Assembly (NCBI GenBank): GCA_024235615.1 | Contig: JACKMB010000001.1 | Location: 992,001-1,056,000 of the forward strand | DNA length: 64,000 bases | Direction of reading: 5' to 3' | Source of the DNA: Thauera sp. | GTDB taxonomy: Bacteria; Pseudomonadota; Gammaproteobacteria; Burkholderiales; Rhodocyclaceae | In this document: positions 1 through 8,463 of the stretch, in pieces | How positions within the stretch are numbered: the first letter of the stretch is position 1 | Layout of the letters: the number at the start of each line of letters is the position of its first letter | Position numbers and translations under genes: made by a program | Notes under the pieces: generated by a model | What the model was told of the DNA's origin: nothing | The model's input: only the letters and a program-made list of their open reading frames with translations | Database searches by the model: none

Positions 1-614
1 ATCGGCACCACGTGCGCGGCGCGCATGTAGTCCTCGACGCTCATCCCCTTCTTCGCGCACGGGTGGCTGGCCGCCACCAGGCACACGATCTCGTCCTCGA
101 GCAGCATCGACAGGTGCATGCGGTGCGGCGGTTCGGGCCAGTTGCCGATCACCACGTCCAGGTCCCCTTCCGCGAGCGAGCGCTCGAAGTCGAAGCTCGG
201 CCCCAGCGCGTGCAGGCTAAGGCGCGCCTGTGGCGCCTCGCGGCGGAAGCGCTCGGCCACGCTGGCGACGAACACCGGCGCCAGATAGTCGGGCGAGCCG
301 ACGCGGAACTCGTGCCGCGTGCTGTTCGGCTCGAAGGACTCGGGCGCGTCGGTCATGCGGTCGATCTCGGCGAGCGCGCCCTTGGCGTGCGACATCAGCG
401 CGAGCGCACGCTCGGTCGGCACCATGCCGCCCTTCTCCCGCACCAGCAGCGGATCGCCGAGGATCTCGCGCAGGCGCTTCAAGGCCGCGCTCACCGCCGG
501 CTGCGACTGGTTCAGGCGCAGCGCGGTGCGCGACACGCTGCGCTCGGTGATCAGGAGCACGAACACGCGCAATAGGTAGGTGTCGAGCGGGTCGTCGCTG
601 CGCCGCAGGCTCAT
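1..614 (-). CDS. LysR-family transcriptional regulator, C-terminus cut by window edge
   Basis: Reading the minus strand from an ATG at 614 gives about 204 residues. They begin with a LysR winged helix-turn-helix (around residues 10-65, including SRTALRLNQSQPAVSAALKR and GDPLLVREKG) and continue into the substrate-binding domain (VGSPDYLAPVFVASVAERF, then VVIGNWPEPP). The end of the protein lies beyond base 1. It is divergent from hiuH, with 181 bp between the starts, which is the usual arrangement for a LysR regulator and its target operon. Control of ureide and purine catabolism is therefore inferred from position; the ligand cannot be read from sequence. Confidence 0.85.
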   Translation of the reverse strand, partial: MSLRRSDDPLDTYLLRVFVLLITERSVSRTALRLNQSQPAVSAALKRLREILGDPLLVREKGGMVPTERALALMSHAKGALAEIDRMTDAPESFEPNSTRHEFRVGSPDYLAPVFVASVAERFRREAPQARLSLHALGPSFDFERSLAEGDLDVVIGNWPEPPHRMHLSMLLEDEIVCLVAASHPCAKKGMSVEDYMRAAHVVP

Positions 615-690
615 CGCGGGTCTCCTCGTCCTTGTCGTTATCCGGATGCGGGGCGAGGCCGGCTGCCCGCCACCGAAAAGATACGCGAGA

Positions 691-717
691 GCATATATCA
701 CATATAAGGACATATGC
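691..717. promoter_or_regulatory. Inverted repeat in the LysR-hiuH divergent intergenic region
   Basis: The AT-rich part of the 181-bp gap carries the arms GCATAT (691-696) and ATATGC (712-717) around an AT-rich centre. A short dyad between a LysR gene and its divergent neighbour is the usual place for a LysR operator. I could not assign a convincing -35/-10 pair for hiuH. The regulatory role is inferred. Confidence 0.35.
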
Positions 718-795
718 GATCCGTTAACACGGCCCCGGCTTACACTGCGCCTCACACGATTCCCGCATACCCGGACAGAACCAGGAGACAACAGC

Positions 796-1146
796 ATGGG
801 CCGCCTCACCACCCACGTCCTCGACACCGCCCACGGCAAGCCCGGCGTCGGCATCGCCGTCACCGTGTATCGGCTCGACGGCGAGCGCCGCGAAGTCGCG
901 CGCACCGTCACCAACCACGATGGCCGCTGCGACCGGCCGCTGCTCGAGGGCGCCGCGCTGGAGGCCGGCAGGTACGAGATCGTGTTCGGCGCCGGCGACT
1001 ACTTCCGCGCCCTGGGCCTGAACCTGCCCGAGCCGCTGTTCGTGGACGAAGTCGCGCTGCGCTTCGGCATCGCCAATGTGGACCAGCACTACCACGTGCC
1101 GCTGCTGGTGTCGCCGTGGAGCTACTCCACCTACCGCGGCAGCTGA
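796..1146 (+). CDS. hiuH: 5-hydroxyisourate hydrolase (transthyretin-like)
   Basis: HIUase hydrolyses 5-hydroxyisourate, the unstable product of urate oxidation, to OHCU. The 116-residue protein has the usual family length, the N-terminal LTTHVLDTAHGKPG signature carrying the active-site histidine, a central RVTNHDGRCD-like strand-turn (TVTNHDGRCDRPLL) and the diagnostic C-terminal YRGS. The ATG at 796 follows an AGGAG sequence (CAGGAGACAACAGC). It is first in an apparent operon hiuH-puuD-uraD-puuE-alc-allA. The oxidase, this hydrolase and the decarboxylase are consecutive genes, matching consecutive steps. Also called uraH or pucM. Confidence 0.95.
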   Translation: MGRLTTHVLDTAHGKPGVGIAVTVYRLDGERREVARTVTNHDGRCDRPLLEGAALEAGRYEIVFGAGDYFRALGLNLPEPLFVDEVALRFGIANVDQHYHVPLLVSPWSYSTYRGS

Positions 1147-1183
1147 GCCCCGCTTCCACGCAAATCGATAAAGAGAACAGATC

Positions 1184-2377
1184 ATGGAAGCCTATCTGCT
1201 CGACTGGGCCAACCTGCTGGTCCGCTGGCTGCACCTGATTGCGGGCATCGCCTGGATCGGCGCGTCCTTCTACTTCGTGATGCTGGACAACTCGCTCAAA
1301 CCCCCGAAGAAGCCCGAAGACGGCGCGCGCGGCGTGTTCGGCGAGCTGTGGGCGGTGCATGGCGGCGGCTTCTACCATAGCCAGAAATACCTCACCGGCC
1401 CCAAGGGCGAGCCGCTCACCCAGGACCTGCACTGGTCGAAGTGGGAGGCCTACACCACCTGGCTGTCGGGCATGGGCATGATGGCGATCATCTACTGGAT
1501 CGGCGCCTCGAGCTACCTGATCGACAGCAGCGTGATGGCGCTCTCGCCGGCAGCGGCCGTGGGCATCTCGATCGCCTTCCTGGTCGCCGGCTGGGTGGTC
1601 TACGACGTCCTGTGCCGCAACATGGTCGGCAAGGACGGCCTGCTCGCGGCGATCGTGTTCGTGCTGGTGATGGTCGCCAACTACGTGCTGCACCAGGTGT
1701 TCTCGGCACGCGGCGCCTACATCCACGTCGGCGCCATGCTCGGCACGATGATGGCGGCCAACGTGTTCTTCCACATCATGCCGGGACAGCGCCGGATGGT
1801 GGCGCAGATCCACGCCGGCGAGAAGGTCGATCCGCGCCCCGGCATCATCGGCAAGCAGCGCTCGGTGCACAACACCTACTTCACCCTGCCGGTGCTGTTC
1901 ATCATGATCAGCAACCACTACCCGATGACCTATGCCAACGCCAACGGCTGGCTGGTGCTGGGCGTGCTGATGCTGGCCGGCGTGCTGATCCGCCAGTTCT
2001 TCGTGCTGCGCCACCGCGGCCAGGTCAAGTGGTGGCTGCCGGCGGCCGGCGTGGCGCTGATCGCGCTGCTGATGGTGCTGATGGCGCCGAAGCAGGTCGA
2101 TGCCGGTGGCGAGAAGGTCAGCTTCGCCACCGTGAAGGCGATCATGGCCCAGCGCTGCATCGCCTGCCACGCCGAGAAGCCGACCTTCGAGGGCTTCGCC
2201 CAGGCACCCAAGGGGGTGATGCTGGAGACGTCCGAACAGATCGCCGCCAACGCGGTGATGAGCGCGCAGACCGTGGCCAGCGGATACATGCCGCTCGGCA
2301 ACCTGACGCAGATCACCGACGCCGAGCGCGAGCAGATCGCCATCTGGTTCGCCCAGGGCGCGCGCACCGCGGACTGA
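1184..2377 (+). CDS. puuD: Membrane-bound urate hydroxylase with C-terminal cytochrome c domain
   Basis: PuuD oxidises urate to 5-hydroxyisourate in the cytoplasmic membrane and passes electrons to its own haem instead of O2. The 397-residue protein has about eight hydrophobic segments with conserved histidines over residues 1-305 (the PuuD membrane domain). A soluble cytochrome c module follows, with C325-I-A-C328-H329 and a likely axial methionine in GYMPLGN (about residue 369). It replaces soluble uricase or FAD-dependent HpxO; neither is present here. It lies 37 bp after hiuH. Because the oxidase is membrane-bound and haem-linked, urate oxidation probably feeds the respiratory chain. Confidence 0.93.
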   Translation: MEAYLLDWANLLVRWLHLIAGIAWIGASFYFVMLDNSLKPPKKPEDGARGVFGELWAVHGGGFYHSQKYLTGPKGEPLTQDLHWSKWEAYTTWLSGMGMMAIIYWIGASSYLIDSSVMALSPAAAVGISIAFLVAGWVVYDVLCRNMVGKDGLLAAIVFVLVMVANYVLHQVFSARGAYIHVGAMLGTMMAANVFFHIMPGQRRMVAQIHAGEKVDPRPGIIGKQRSVHNTYFTLPVLFIMISNHYPMTYANANGWLVLGVLMLAGVLIRQFFVLRHRGQVKWWLPAAGVALIALLMVLMAPKQVDAGGEKVSFATVKAIMAQRCIACHAEKPTFEGFAQAPKGVMLETSEQIAANAVMSAQTVASGYMPLGNLTQITDAEREQIAIWFAQGARTAD

Positions 2378-2405
2378 ACGACAAGAACAGGAAGGAAGAG
2401 ACACC

Positions 2406-2960
2406 ATGAGCACCTCCAAGACCGCCACCGCCCCCGACCGCACGACGGCCGCGCTGACCGAGCTGTCCCGCCTGCCGCAGGACGCCTTCGTCGCCCGCCT
2501 CGACGGCATCTTCGAGCACTCGCCGTGGATCGCCGAGCGTGCCTGGAGCGCCGGCCCCTTCACCAGCATCGACGCGCTGCACGCCGCGATGTGCCTGGTG
2601 GTCGACACCGCCGACCCCGCCGAGCAGCTCGGCCTCATCTGCGCCCACCCGGAGCTCGCCGGCAAGGAGGCCGAGGCCGGCACGCTGACCACCGCCTCCA
2701 CCGGCGAGCAGCGCGGTGCCGGGCTCGACCAGTGCAGCAAGGAAGAGCTCGAGCGCCTGCGCCGGCTCAACCAGGACTACCGCGCACGCTTCGGCTTTCC
2801 CTTCGTGGTTGCGGTCAAGGGCCTGACACGGCACCAGATCATGGACCGCGTCGAGGCACGGCTCGCCAACGCGCGCGACACCGAGTTCCGCACCTGTCTG
2901 AACGAGATCGGCAGGATCGCCCGCTTCCGCCTGGATGCGCTGTTCGGCGCCGGCGCCTGA
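2406..2960 (+). CDS. uraD: 2-oxo-4-hydroxy-4-carboxy-5-ureidoimidazoline (OHCU) decarboxylase
   Basis: UraD decarboxylates OHCU stereospecifically to S-allantoin. The 184-residue product is all-helical in character. It has the family landmarks SPWIAERAW near residue 40, CAHPELAGKEAEAG with the catalytic histidine at about residue 81, and the later FGFPFVVAVKG and ANARDTEFRTCLNEIGRIARFR segments. The ATG at 2406 follows GGAAGGAAGAGACACC, a strong Shine-Dalgarno. It lies 28 bp after puuD and 17 bp before puuE, clearly in the same transcript. Confidence 0.95.
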   Translation: MSTSKTATAPDRTTAALTELSRLPQDAFVARLDGIFEHSPWIAERAWSAGPFTSIDALHAAMCLVVDTADPAEQLGLICAHPELAGKEAEAGTLTTASTGEQRGAGLDQCSKEELERLRRLNQDYRARFGFPFVVAVKGLTRHQIMDRVEARLANARDTEFRTCLNEIGRIARFRLDALFGAGA

Positions 2961-2977
2961 TCGCGAGGAGCCCGACC

Positions 2978-3910
2978 ATGACCTCGCACTCGACCTACCC
3001 CCGCGACCTCGTCGGCTACGGCCGCAACCCGCCGCACGCCGACTGGCCCGGCCGCGCCCGCGTCGCCGTGCAGTTTGTCCTCAACTACGAGGAGGGCGGC
3101 GAGAACTGCGTGCTGCACGGCGACCCCGGCAGCGAGCAGTTCCTCTCCGAACTCTTCAACGCCGCCAGCTACCCCGAGCGCCACCTGTCGATGGAAGGCA
3201 TCTACGAGTACGGCGCGCGCGTGGGCGTGTGGCGCTTCCTGCGCGAGTTCGAGCGCCGCGGCCTGCCGATGACCATCTTCGGCGTGTCGATGGCGCTCGA
3301 GCGCCACCCCGAGCTCACCGCCGCGTTCAAGGAGCTCGGCCACGAGATCGCCTGCCACGGCTGGCGCTGGATCCACTACCAGAACACGCCCGAGGAGGTC
3401 GAGCGCGAGCACATGAAGATCGGCATGGAGCTCATCGAGCGCCTCACCGGCGAGCGCGCGCTGGGCTGGTACACCGGCCGCGACTCGCCCAACACCCGCC
3501 GCCTGGTGGCCGACTACGGCGGCTTCCTGTACGACTCGGACTACTACGGCGACGACCTGCCGTTCTGGACCGAGGTGCAGAAGACCGACGGCGACACCGT
3601 GCCGCACCTCGTCGTGCCCTACACCCTCGACACCAACGACATGCGCTTCGCGCTGCCGCAGGGCTTCTCGCACGGCGACGAGTTCTTCGAGTACCTGCGC
3701 GACGCCTTCGACGTCATGTACGCCGAGGGCGAGGAGCGCCCGGCGATGATGTCGGTCGGCATGCACTGCCGCCTGCTCGGCCGCCCGGGGCGCTTCCGCG
3801 CGCTGCAGCGCTTCCTCGACCACATCGAGAAGCACGACCGCGTGTGGGTGTGCCGCCGCGTCGATGTCGCCCGTCACTGGATCGAGCGCCACCCCTACGC
3901 CCCGAAATAA
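2978..3910 (+). CDS. puuE: Allantoinase, polysaccharide-deacetylase type (PuuE)
   Basis: PuuE hydrolyses allantoin to allantoate; it belongs to the NodB/polysaccharide deacetylase fold and is unrelated to the amidohydrolase AllB. The 310-residue protein starts MTSHSTYPRDLVGYGR, typical of the family, and contains NYEEGGENCVLHGD, TIFGVSMALERHPEL, EIACHGWRWIHYQ, GWYTGRDSPNTRRL and GMHCRLLGRPGR. The ATG at 2978 follows GCGAGGAGCCCGACC; an in-frame open stretch continues upstream but is antisense-like and was not used. It lies between uraD and alc, in pathway order. Confidence 0.95.
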   Translation: MTSHSTYPRDLVGYGRNPPHADWPGRARVAVQFVLNYEEGGENCVLHGDPGSEQFLSELFNAASYPERHLSMEGIYEYGARVGVWRFLREFERRGLPMTIFGVSMALERHPELTAAFKELGHEIACHGWRWIHYQNTPEEVEREHMKIGMELIERLTGERALGWYTGRDSPNTRRLVADYGGFLYDSDYYGDDLPFWTEVQKTDGDTVPHLVVPYTLDTNDMRFALPQGFSHGDEFFEYLRDAFDVMYAEGEERPAMMSVGMHCRLLGRPGRFRALQRFLDHIEKHDRVWVCRRVDVARHWIERHPYAPK

Positions 3911-3931
3911 CCCCCCAAAAGGAGAACCCCC

Positions 3932-4981
3932 ATGGCCAGCCACACCCCCGGCGCCCCCGTCTTCGCCCCCGCTGCCGAGCTGCCCGACTGGGCGCTGCGC
4001 TCGGTCGACCTCGCCAACCCGCGCCTGGGCGCGAAGGCGCTCGCCGCCTCGGACGACTTCTTCGCCGAGGTCACGCGCATGCTCAACCCCGAACCCGCCC
4101 AGTTCGTGCCCGGCAAGTTCGACACCAACGGCAAGTGGATGGACGGCTGGGAGTCGCGCCGCAAGCGCGTCGCCGGCCACGACTGGGCGCTGGTGAAACT
4201 CGGCGTCAAGGGCGTGATCCGCGGCTTCGACGTCGACACCAGCCACTTCACCGGCAACTACCCGCCCGCGGTGTCGATCGAGGCCTGCGTGTCCGAGACC
4301 GACGACGTCGAGGCGCTCCAGGCGGCGACCTGGACCGAGATCCTCCCCGCCAGCCCGATGGGCCCCAACCGCCACCACCTCCTGGAGTGCGCCAGCACCG
4401 CGGCCTGGACCCACCTGCGCGTGAACATGTACCCCGACGGCGGCATCGCCCGCCTGCGCGTCTACGGCCGCCCGGTGAGCACGCTCGCGGCCCAGGCTGC
4501 CGGCGGCGAGCTCGCAGACCTGGTGGCGATGGAGAACGGCGGCCGCGCCGTGTCGTGGAACGACGCCAGCTTCGGCTCCTCGGCTTCCGCCCTGCTGCTG
4601 CCCGGGCGCGGCATGAACATGGGCGACGGCTGGGAGACCCGCCGCCGCCGCGAGCCCGGCAACGACTGGTGCGTGCTCGAGCTCGGCACCCCCGGCACGG
4701 TCGAGCGCATCGAGGTCGACACCGCCTTCTTCAAGGGCAACTACCCCGACCGCTGCTCGGTGCAGGCGGCGTACGTGACCGGCGGCACCGACCGCTCGAT
4801 CACCACCCAGTCGATGTTCTGGCAGACCCTGCTGCCCGAGCAGAAGCTCGAGATGGACGCGATCCACACCTTCACGGACGAGGTCGCCCGGCTCGGGCCG
4901 ATCACCCACGTGCGCTTCAACATCTTCCCCGACGGCGGCGTCTCGCGACTGCGCCTGTGGGGCAAGGTCGAGGCCAAATAA
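3932..4981 (+). CDS. alc: Allantoicase
   Basis: Allantoicase splits allantoate into ureidoglycolate and one urea. The 349-residue protein shows the expected internal duplication: two jelly-roll repeats, each with a GxxMxDGWExRRxR-type segment ([12 protein letters not shown] near residue 69; [10 protein letters not shown] near residue 231) and a TxxFxGNYP motif ([20 protein letters not shown]). AAAAGGAGAACCCCC precedes the ATG at 3932. The choice of allantoicase over allantoate amidohydrolase means nitrogen leaves this pathway as urea. A degenerate copy of this gene's first ~85 bases occurs at 58350-58435. Confidence 0.95.
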   Translation: MASHTPGAPVFAPAAELPDWALRSVDLANPRLGAKALAASDDFFAEVTRMLNPEPAQFVPGKFDTNGKWMDGWESRRKRVAGHDWALVKLGVKGVIRGFDVDTSHFTGNYPPAVSIEACVSETDDVEALQAATWTEILPASPMGPNRHHLLECASTAAWTHLRVNMYPDGGIARLRVYGRPVSTLAAQAAGGELADLVAMENGGRAVSWNDASFGSSASALLLPGRGMNMGDGWETRRRREPGNDWCVLELGTPGTVERIEVDTAFFKGNYPDRCSVQAAYVTGGTDRSITTQSMFWQTLLPEQKLEMDAIHTFTDEVARLGPITHVRFNIFPDGGVSRLRLWGKVEAK

Positions 4982-4997
4982 GAAGACCGGCGCTTCG

Positions 4998-5017
4998 CGG
5001 GCGCAGCCCTGCGCCCG
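4998..5017 (+). other. Perfect hairpin in the alc-allA gap
   Basis: The 82-bp gap holds CGGGCGCAG, a CC loop and CTGCGCCCG, a perfect 9-bp stem. No T-run follows, so it is not a convincing intrinsic terminator. It may stabilise the upstream mRNA or partly attenuate allA. Function not demonstrated. Confidence 0.4.
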
Positions 5018-5063
5018 GGCACCCGACCGGCGTGTCGCCCCCTTCCTCACCCGAGAGCACACC

Positions 5064-5573
5064 ATGACCTCGCACCCCGCCCTCACGCTCGAGATCAAGC
5101 CGCTCACCCGCGAGGCCTTCGCCCCCTTCGGCGAGGTCGTCGAGGCCAGCGACGCCGCACAGCACTTCACCATCAACGCCGGCAACACCGAGCGCTACCA
5201 CGACCTCGCCCACATCGAGCCCGGCCCCGACGGGCGGGTGATCGTGTCCATCTTCCGCGGCCAGCCGCGCAGCCTGCCCTTTACCGTGCAGATGATGGAG
5301 CGCCACCCGCTCGCCTCGCAGGCCTTCATCCCGATGTCGGGCAGGCCCTACCTGGTCGTGGTCGCCCCCGCCGGCGAACCGCCCGGAGTGGAGGACCTGA
5401 AGGTCTTCCTCGCCCGCGCCGACCAGGGGGTGAACTACGCCACCGGCGTCTGGCACCACCCGTTGCTCGCGCTCGAAGGGGTGTGCGACTTCCTTGTCGT
5501 CGACCGCAGCGGCCCGGGACACAACTGCGACGAGGTGCAGCTTGACCGCCACGGGGTGATCGAAGAGCGCTGA
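5064..5573 (+). CDS. allA: Ureidoglycolate lyase
   Basis: AllA converts ureidoglycolate to glyoxylate and urea, the last ureide step. The 169-residue cupin-fold protein has the family's [13 protein letters not shown] start, [20 protein letters not shown], the [18 protein letters not shown] strand, and the [16 protein letters not shown] segment with metal-site histidines. It is last in the hiuH-to-allA unit. Its stop codon is only about 20 bp before the first repeat of the 1.2-kb REP array, which separates it from xdhA. No urease genes are in the window. Confidence 0.94.
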   Translation: MTSHPALTLEIKPLTREAFAPFGEVVEASDAAQHFTINAGNTERYHDLAHIEPGPDGRVIVSIFRGQPRSLPFTVQMMERHPLASQAFIPMSGRPYLVVVAPAGEPPGVEDLKVFLARADQGVNYATGVWHHPLLALEGVCDFLVVDRSGPGHNCDEVQLDRHGVIEER

Positions 5574-5594
5574 TCGCCGCGCAAGCGCCGCATT

Positions 5595-6836
5595 CGCGCC
5601 TGCCGGCGCTCCTACAGAAACCGGCGCGGTTCGGTCCCTTGTAGGAGCGGCGGCAGCCGCGAATGGGCCGGGGAGTGGCGACGAGCGTTGTCGCGGTTCG
5701 ACGCGCCGCAATCGCGCCTGCCGGCGCTCCTACAGAAACCGGCGCGGTTCGGGCCCGTGTAGGAGCGGCGGCAGCCGCGAAGGGGATGGAGTGGTGGCGG
5801 GCGATCTCGCGGTTCGACGCGCCGCAATCGCGCCTGCCGGCGCTCCTACAGAAACCGGCGCGGTTCGGGCCCTTGTAGGAGCGGCGGCAGCCGCGAATGG
5901 GCCGGGGAGTGGCGACGAGCGTTGTCGCGGTTCGACGCGCCGCAATCGCGCCTGCCGGCGCTCCTACAGAAACCGGCGCGGTTCGGGCCTTTGTAGGAGC
6001 GGCGGCAGCCGCGAATGGGCCGGGGAGTGGCGACGAGCGTTGTCGCGGTTCGACGCGCCGCAATCGCGCCTGCCGGCGCTCCTACAGAAACCGGCGCGGT
6101 TCGGGCCCGTGTAGGAGCGGCGGCAGCCGCGAAGGGGCGATGGAGTGGTGACGGGCGATCTCGCGGTTCGACGCGCCGCAATCGCGCCTGCCGGCGCTCC
6201 TACAGAAACCGGCGCGGTTCGGGCCCTTGTAGGAGCGGCGGCAGCCGCGAAGGGGCGATGGAGTGGTGACGGGCGATCTCGCGGTTCGACGCGCGCAACC
6301 CTGCCGGCGCTCCTACAGAAACCGGCGCGGTTCGGTCCCTTGTAGGAGCGGCGGCAGCCGCGAATGGGCCGGGGAGTGGCGACGAGCGTTGTCGCGGTTC
6401 GACGCGCCGCAATCGCGCCTGCCGGCGCTCCTACAGAAACCGGCGCGGTTCGGGCCCTTGTAGGAGCGGCGGCAGCCGCGAAGGGGCGATGGAGTGGTGA
6501 CGGGCGATCTCGCGGTTCGACGCGCCGCAATCGCGCCTGCCGGCGCTCCTACAGAAACCGGCGCGGTTCGGGCCCTTGTAGGAGCGGCGGCAGCCGCGAA
6601 GGGGCGATGGAGTGGTGACGGGCGATCTCGCGGTTCGACACGCCGCAATCGCGCCTGCCGGCGCTCCTACAGAAACCGGCGCGGTTCGGGCCCTTGTAGG
6701 AGCGGCGGCAGCCGCGAAGGGGCGATGGAGTGGTGACGGGCGATCTCGCGGTTCGACACGCCGCAATCGCGCCTGCCGGCGCTCCTACAGAAACCGGTGC
6801 GGCTCCGTCCCGCGTAGGAGCGGCGGCAGCCGCGAA
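5595..6836. repeat. Tandem array of 11 REP-like inverted pairs, period 118 bp
   Basis: Eleven units start at about 5595, 5713, 5829, 5947, 6065, 6183, 6299, 6414, 6532, 6650 and 6768; most steps are exactly 118 bp. Each unit has a left element ending GGCGCTCCTACA and, about 45 bp on, an inverted right element TGTAGGAGCGGCGGCAGC. The linkers to the next unit come in two sequence types, in the order A B A A B B A B B B. Unit 7 is shortened at its left edge. This is the organisation of REP/BIME elements mobilised by RAYT transposases, expanded into a long array. All long reading frames through it are composition artefacts. Bases 6837-6938 are the short xdhA leader. Confidence 0.93.
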
Positions 6837-6938
6837 TGGGGTGGGGACGATCCGACATCGCACGAACAGCGCCGCCATCGCGGACATCGTCTCGCCGAAC
6901 GCGCTACCATCTTCAAGTCTGCAGCCGGGAACCCGAAG

Positions 6939-8453
6939 ATGGACAGCCAGACGATACGCATCCTGCTCAACGGCGAGCCCGTGGCGATCACCGGCCTCGC
7001 CCCCACCACCAGCCTGCTCGCCTGGCTGCGCGGCGCGCGCGGCCTCGTCGGCACCAAGGAAGGCTGCAACGAGGGCGACTGCGGGGCCTGCACCGTGGTG
7101 GTCGGCGAGCTCGCCGCCGATCCCGCGGATGCGCCGCGCCTGTACGCGGTCAATGCCTGCATCCGCTTCCTGCCCACCCTCGACGGCAAGGCGGTGTTTA
7201 CGGTCGAACACCTGCGCAGTCTCGCCGGCGGCGCGCTGCACCCGGTGCAGCAGGCGCTGGTCGACTGCCACGGCTCGCAGTGCGGCTTCTGCACCCCCGG
7301 GTTCGCGATGTCCTTGTGGGCGCTGTACGAGGACTGCCATGTCCGCGGTGAAGCCGCCGCCGCGCCGCCCAGCCCCGCCCGCATCCGCAGCGCGATTGCC
7401 GGCAACCTGTGCCGCTGCACCGGCTACCGGCCGATCATCGAGGCCGGCGAGCGCATGCTGGACGCCCCGCCGCGCCTGCTCGACCGCGAGCGCCTGCGCA
7501 CCGCCCTGCTCGCGCTGCGCCGCGACGACACGCTCGCCTTCGACCACGAGGGCTGCCGCTTCGTCGCCCCGCGCAGCGTCGACGAACTCCTCGCCCTGCG
7601 CAGCCGCCACCCCGCGGCCACCCTGCTCGCCGGCGGCACCGACCTCGGCCTGTGGGTGAACAAGGGCCTGCGCCGGCTCGACACTCTGATCCACACCGGC
7701 GAGGTCGCCGCCCTGCGCGCGATCGTGCCGAACGCCGGCGGCCTGCGCATCGGCGCGGCGGCCTCGCTCACGGCCGCCTTCGCCGCGATCGTCCGCCTGC
7801 ACCCGGAGCTCGCCGAGCTGTGGGAGCGCTTCGCCTCGCCGCCGGTGCGCAACGCCGGCACCCTCGGCGGCAACGTCGCCAACGGCTCGCCGATCGGCGA
7901 CTCGATGCCGGCGCTGATCGCGCTCGGCGCGCGCGTCGTGCTTGCCAGCGTGCGCGGCCGGCGCAGCCTGGCGCTGGAGGACTTCTACCTCGACTACCTG
8001 AAGAAGGACCTCGCCGCCGACGAGATCATCGAGGCGATCGAGCTGCCGCCGCCCGCGCCCGCGCGACGCCTGCGCAGCTGGAAGCTGGCCAAGCGCTTCG
8101 ACTCCGACATCTCCGCGGTGTGCGCCGGCTTCGCGCTCGAGCTGCGCGCGGGCACGATCCACGCCCCGCGCATCGCCATCGGCGGCATGGCGGCGACGCC
8201 CCGGCGCGCCACCGCCACCGAGGCCGCACTCGCCGGCCGGCCCTGGGACGAGGCCACGCTCGCCGCTGCGCAGCGCGCGCTCGCGGACGACTTCGCCCCG
8301 CTCGACGACCTGCGCGCGAGCGCCGGCTACCGCAGCCGCGCCGCCGCCGGCCTGCTCACACGCTTCTTCCTCGAGACCCGCCCCGATGCGCCGCTCGCCG
8401 CCGCGCAGACGCGCGCCTTCGCCGCGGAGGATCTCGCCGGCGGCGGAGGCTGA
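6939..8453 (+). CDS. xdhA: Xanthine dehydrogenase small subunit (2Fe-2S and FAD)
   Basis: Electron-transfer subunit of the molybdenum xanthine dehydrogenase that makes urate for PuuD. The 504 residues hold a plant-type ferredoxin domain (C43, C48 and C51 in EGCNEGDCGACT), a second [2Fe-2S] domain (SQCGFCTPGF and CRCTGY), and from about residue 190 the FAD-binding domain with LLAGGTDLGL and GTLGGNVANGSPIGDSMPAL. The ATG at 6939 gives the canonical RILLNGEP start; the frame stays open upstream through the repeat array, but that part is not protein-like. xdhB starts 10 bp downstream. Confidence 0.95.
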   Translation: MDSQTIRILLNGEPVAITGLAPTTSLLAWLRGARGLVGTKEGCNEGDCGACTVVVGELAADPADAPRLYAVNACIRFLPTLDGKAVFTVEHLRSLAGGALHPVQQALVDCHGSQCGFCTPGFAMSLWALYEDCHVRGEAAAAPPSPARIRSAIAGNLCRCTGYRPIIEAGERMLDAPPRLLDRERLRTALLALRRDDTLAFDHEGCRFVAPRSVDELLALRSRHPAATLLAGGTDLGLWVNKGLRRLDTLIHTGEVAALRAIVPNAGGLRIGAAASLTAAFAAIVRLHPELAELWERFASPPVRNAGTLGGNVANGSPIGDSMPALIALGARVVLASVRGRRSLALEDFYLDYLKKDLAADEIIEAIELPPPAPARRLRSWKLAKRFDSDISAVCAGFALELRAGTIHAPRIAIGGMAATPRRATATEAALAGRPWDEATLAAAQRALADDFAPLDDLRASAGYRSRAAAGLLTRFFLETRPDAPLAAAQTRAFAAEDLAGGGG

Positions 8454-8463
8454 GGAGGACGCG

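Noticed and set aside
2777-5188. An 803-codon minus-strand open frame opposite puuE and alc
   Set aside because: Antisense shadow typical of GC-rich coding DNA; the plus-strand genes are unambiguous.
5595-6836. CRISPR array
   Set aside because: The repeated unit is 118 bp, internally palindromic, and its linkers are themselves repeated in two types. There are no unique spacers and no cas genes.
5580-6900. Many open frames of 60-190 codons on both strands in the REP array
   Set aside because: They are periodic translations of the repeat, rich in Arg, Ala and Pro, with no ribosome-binding sites or protein-like pattern.
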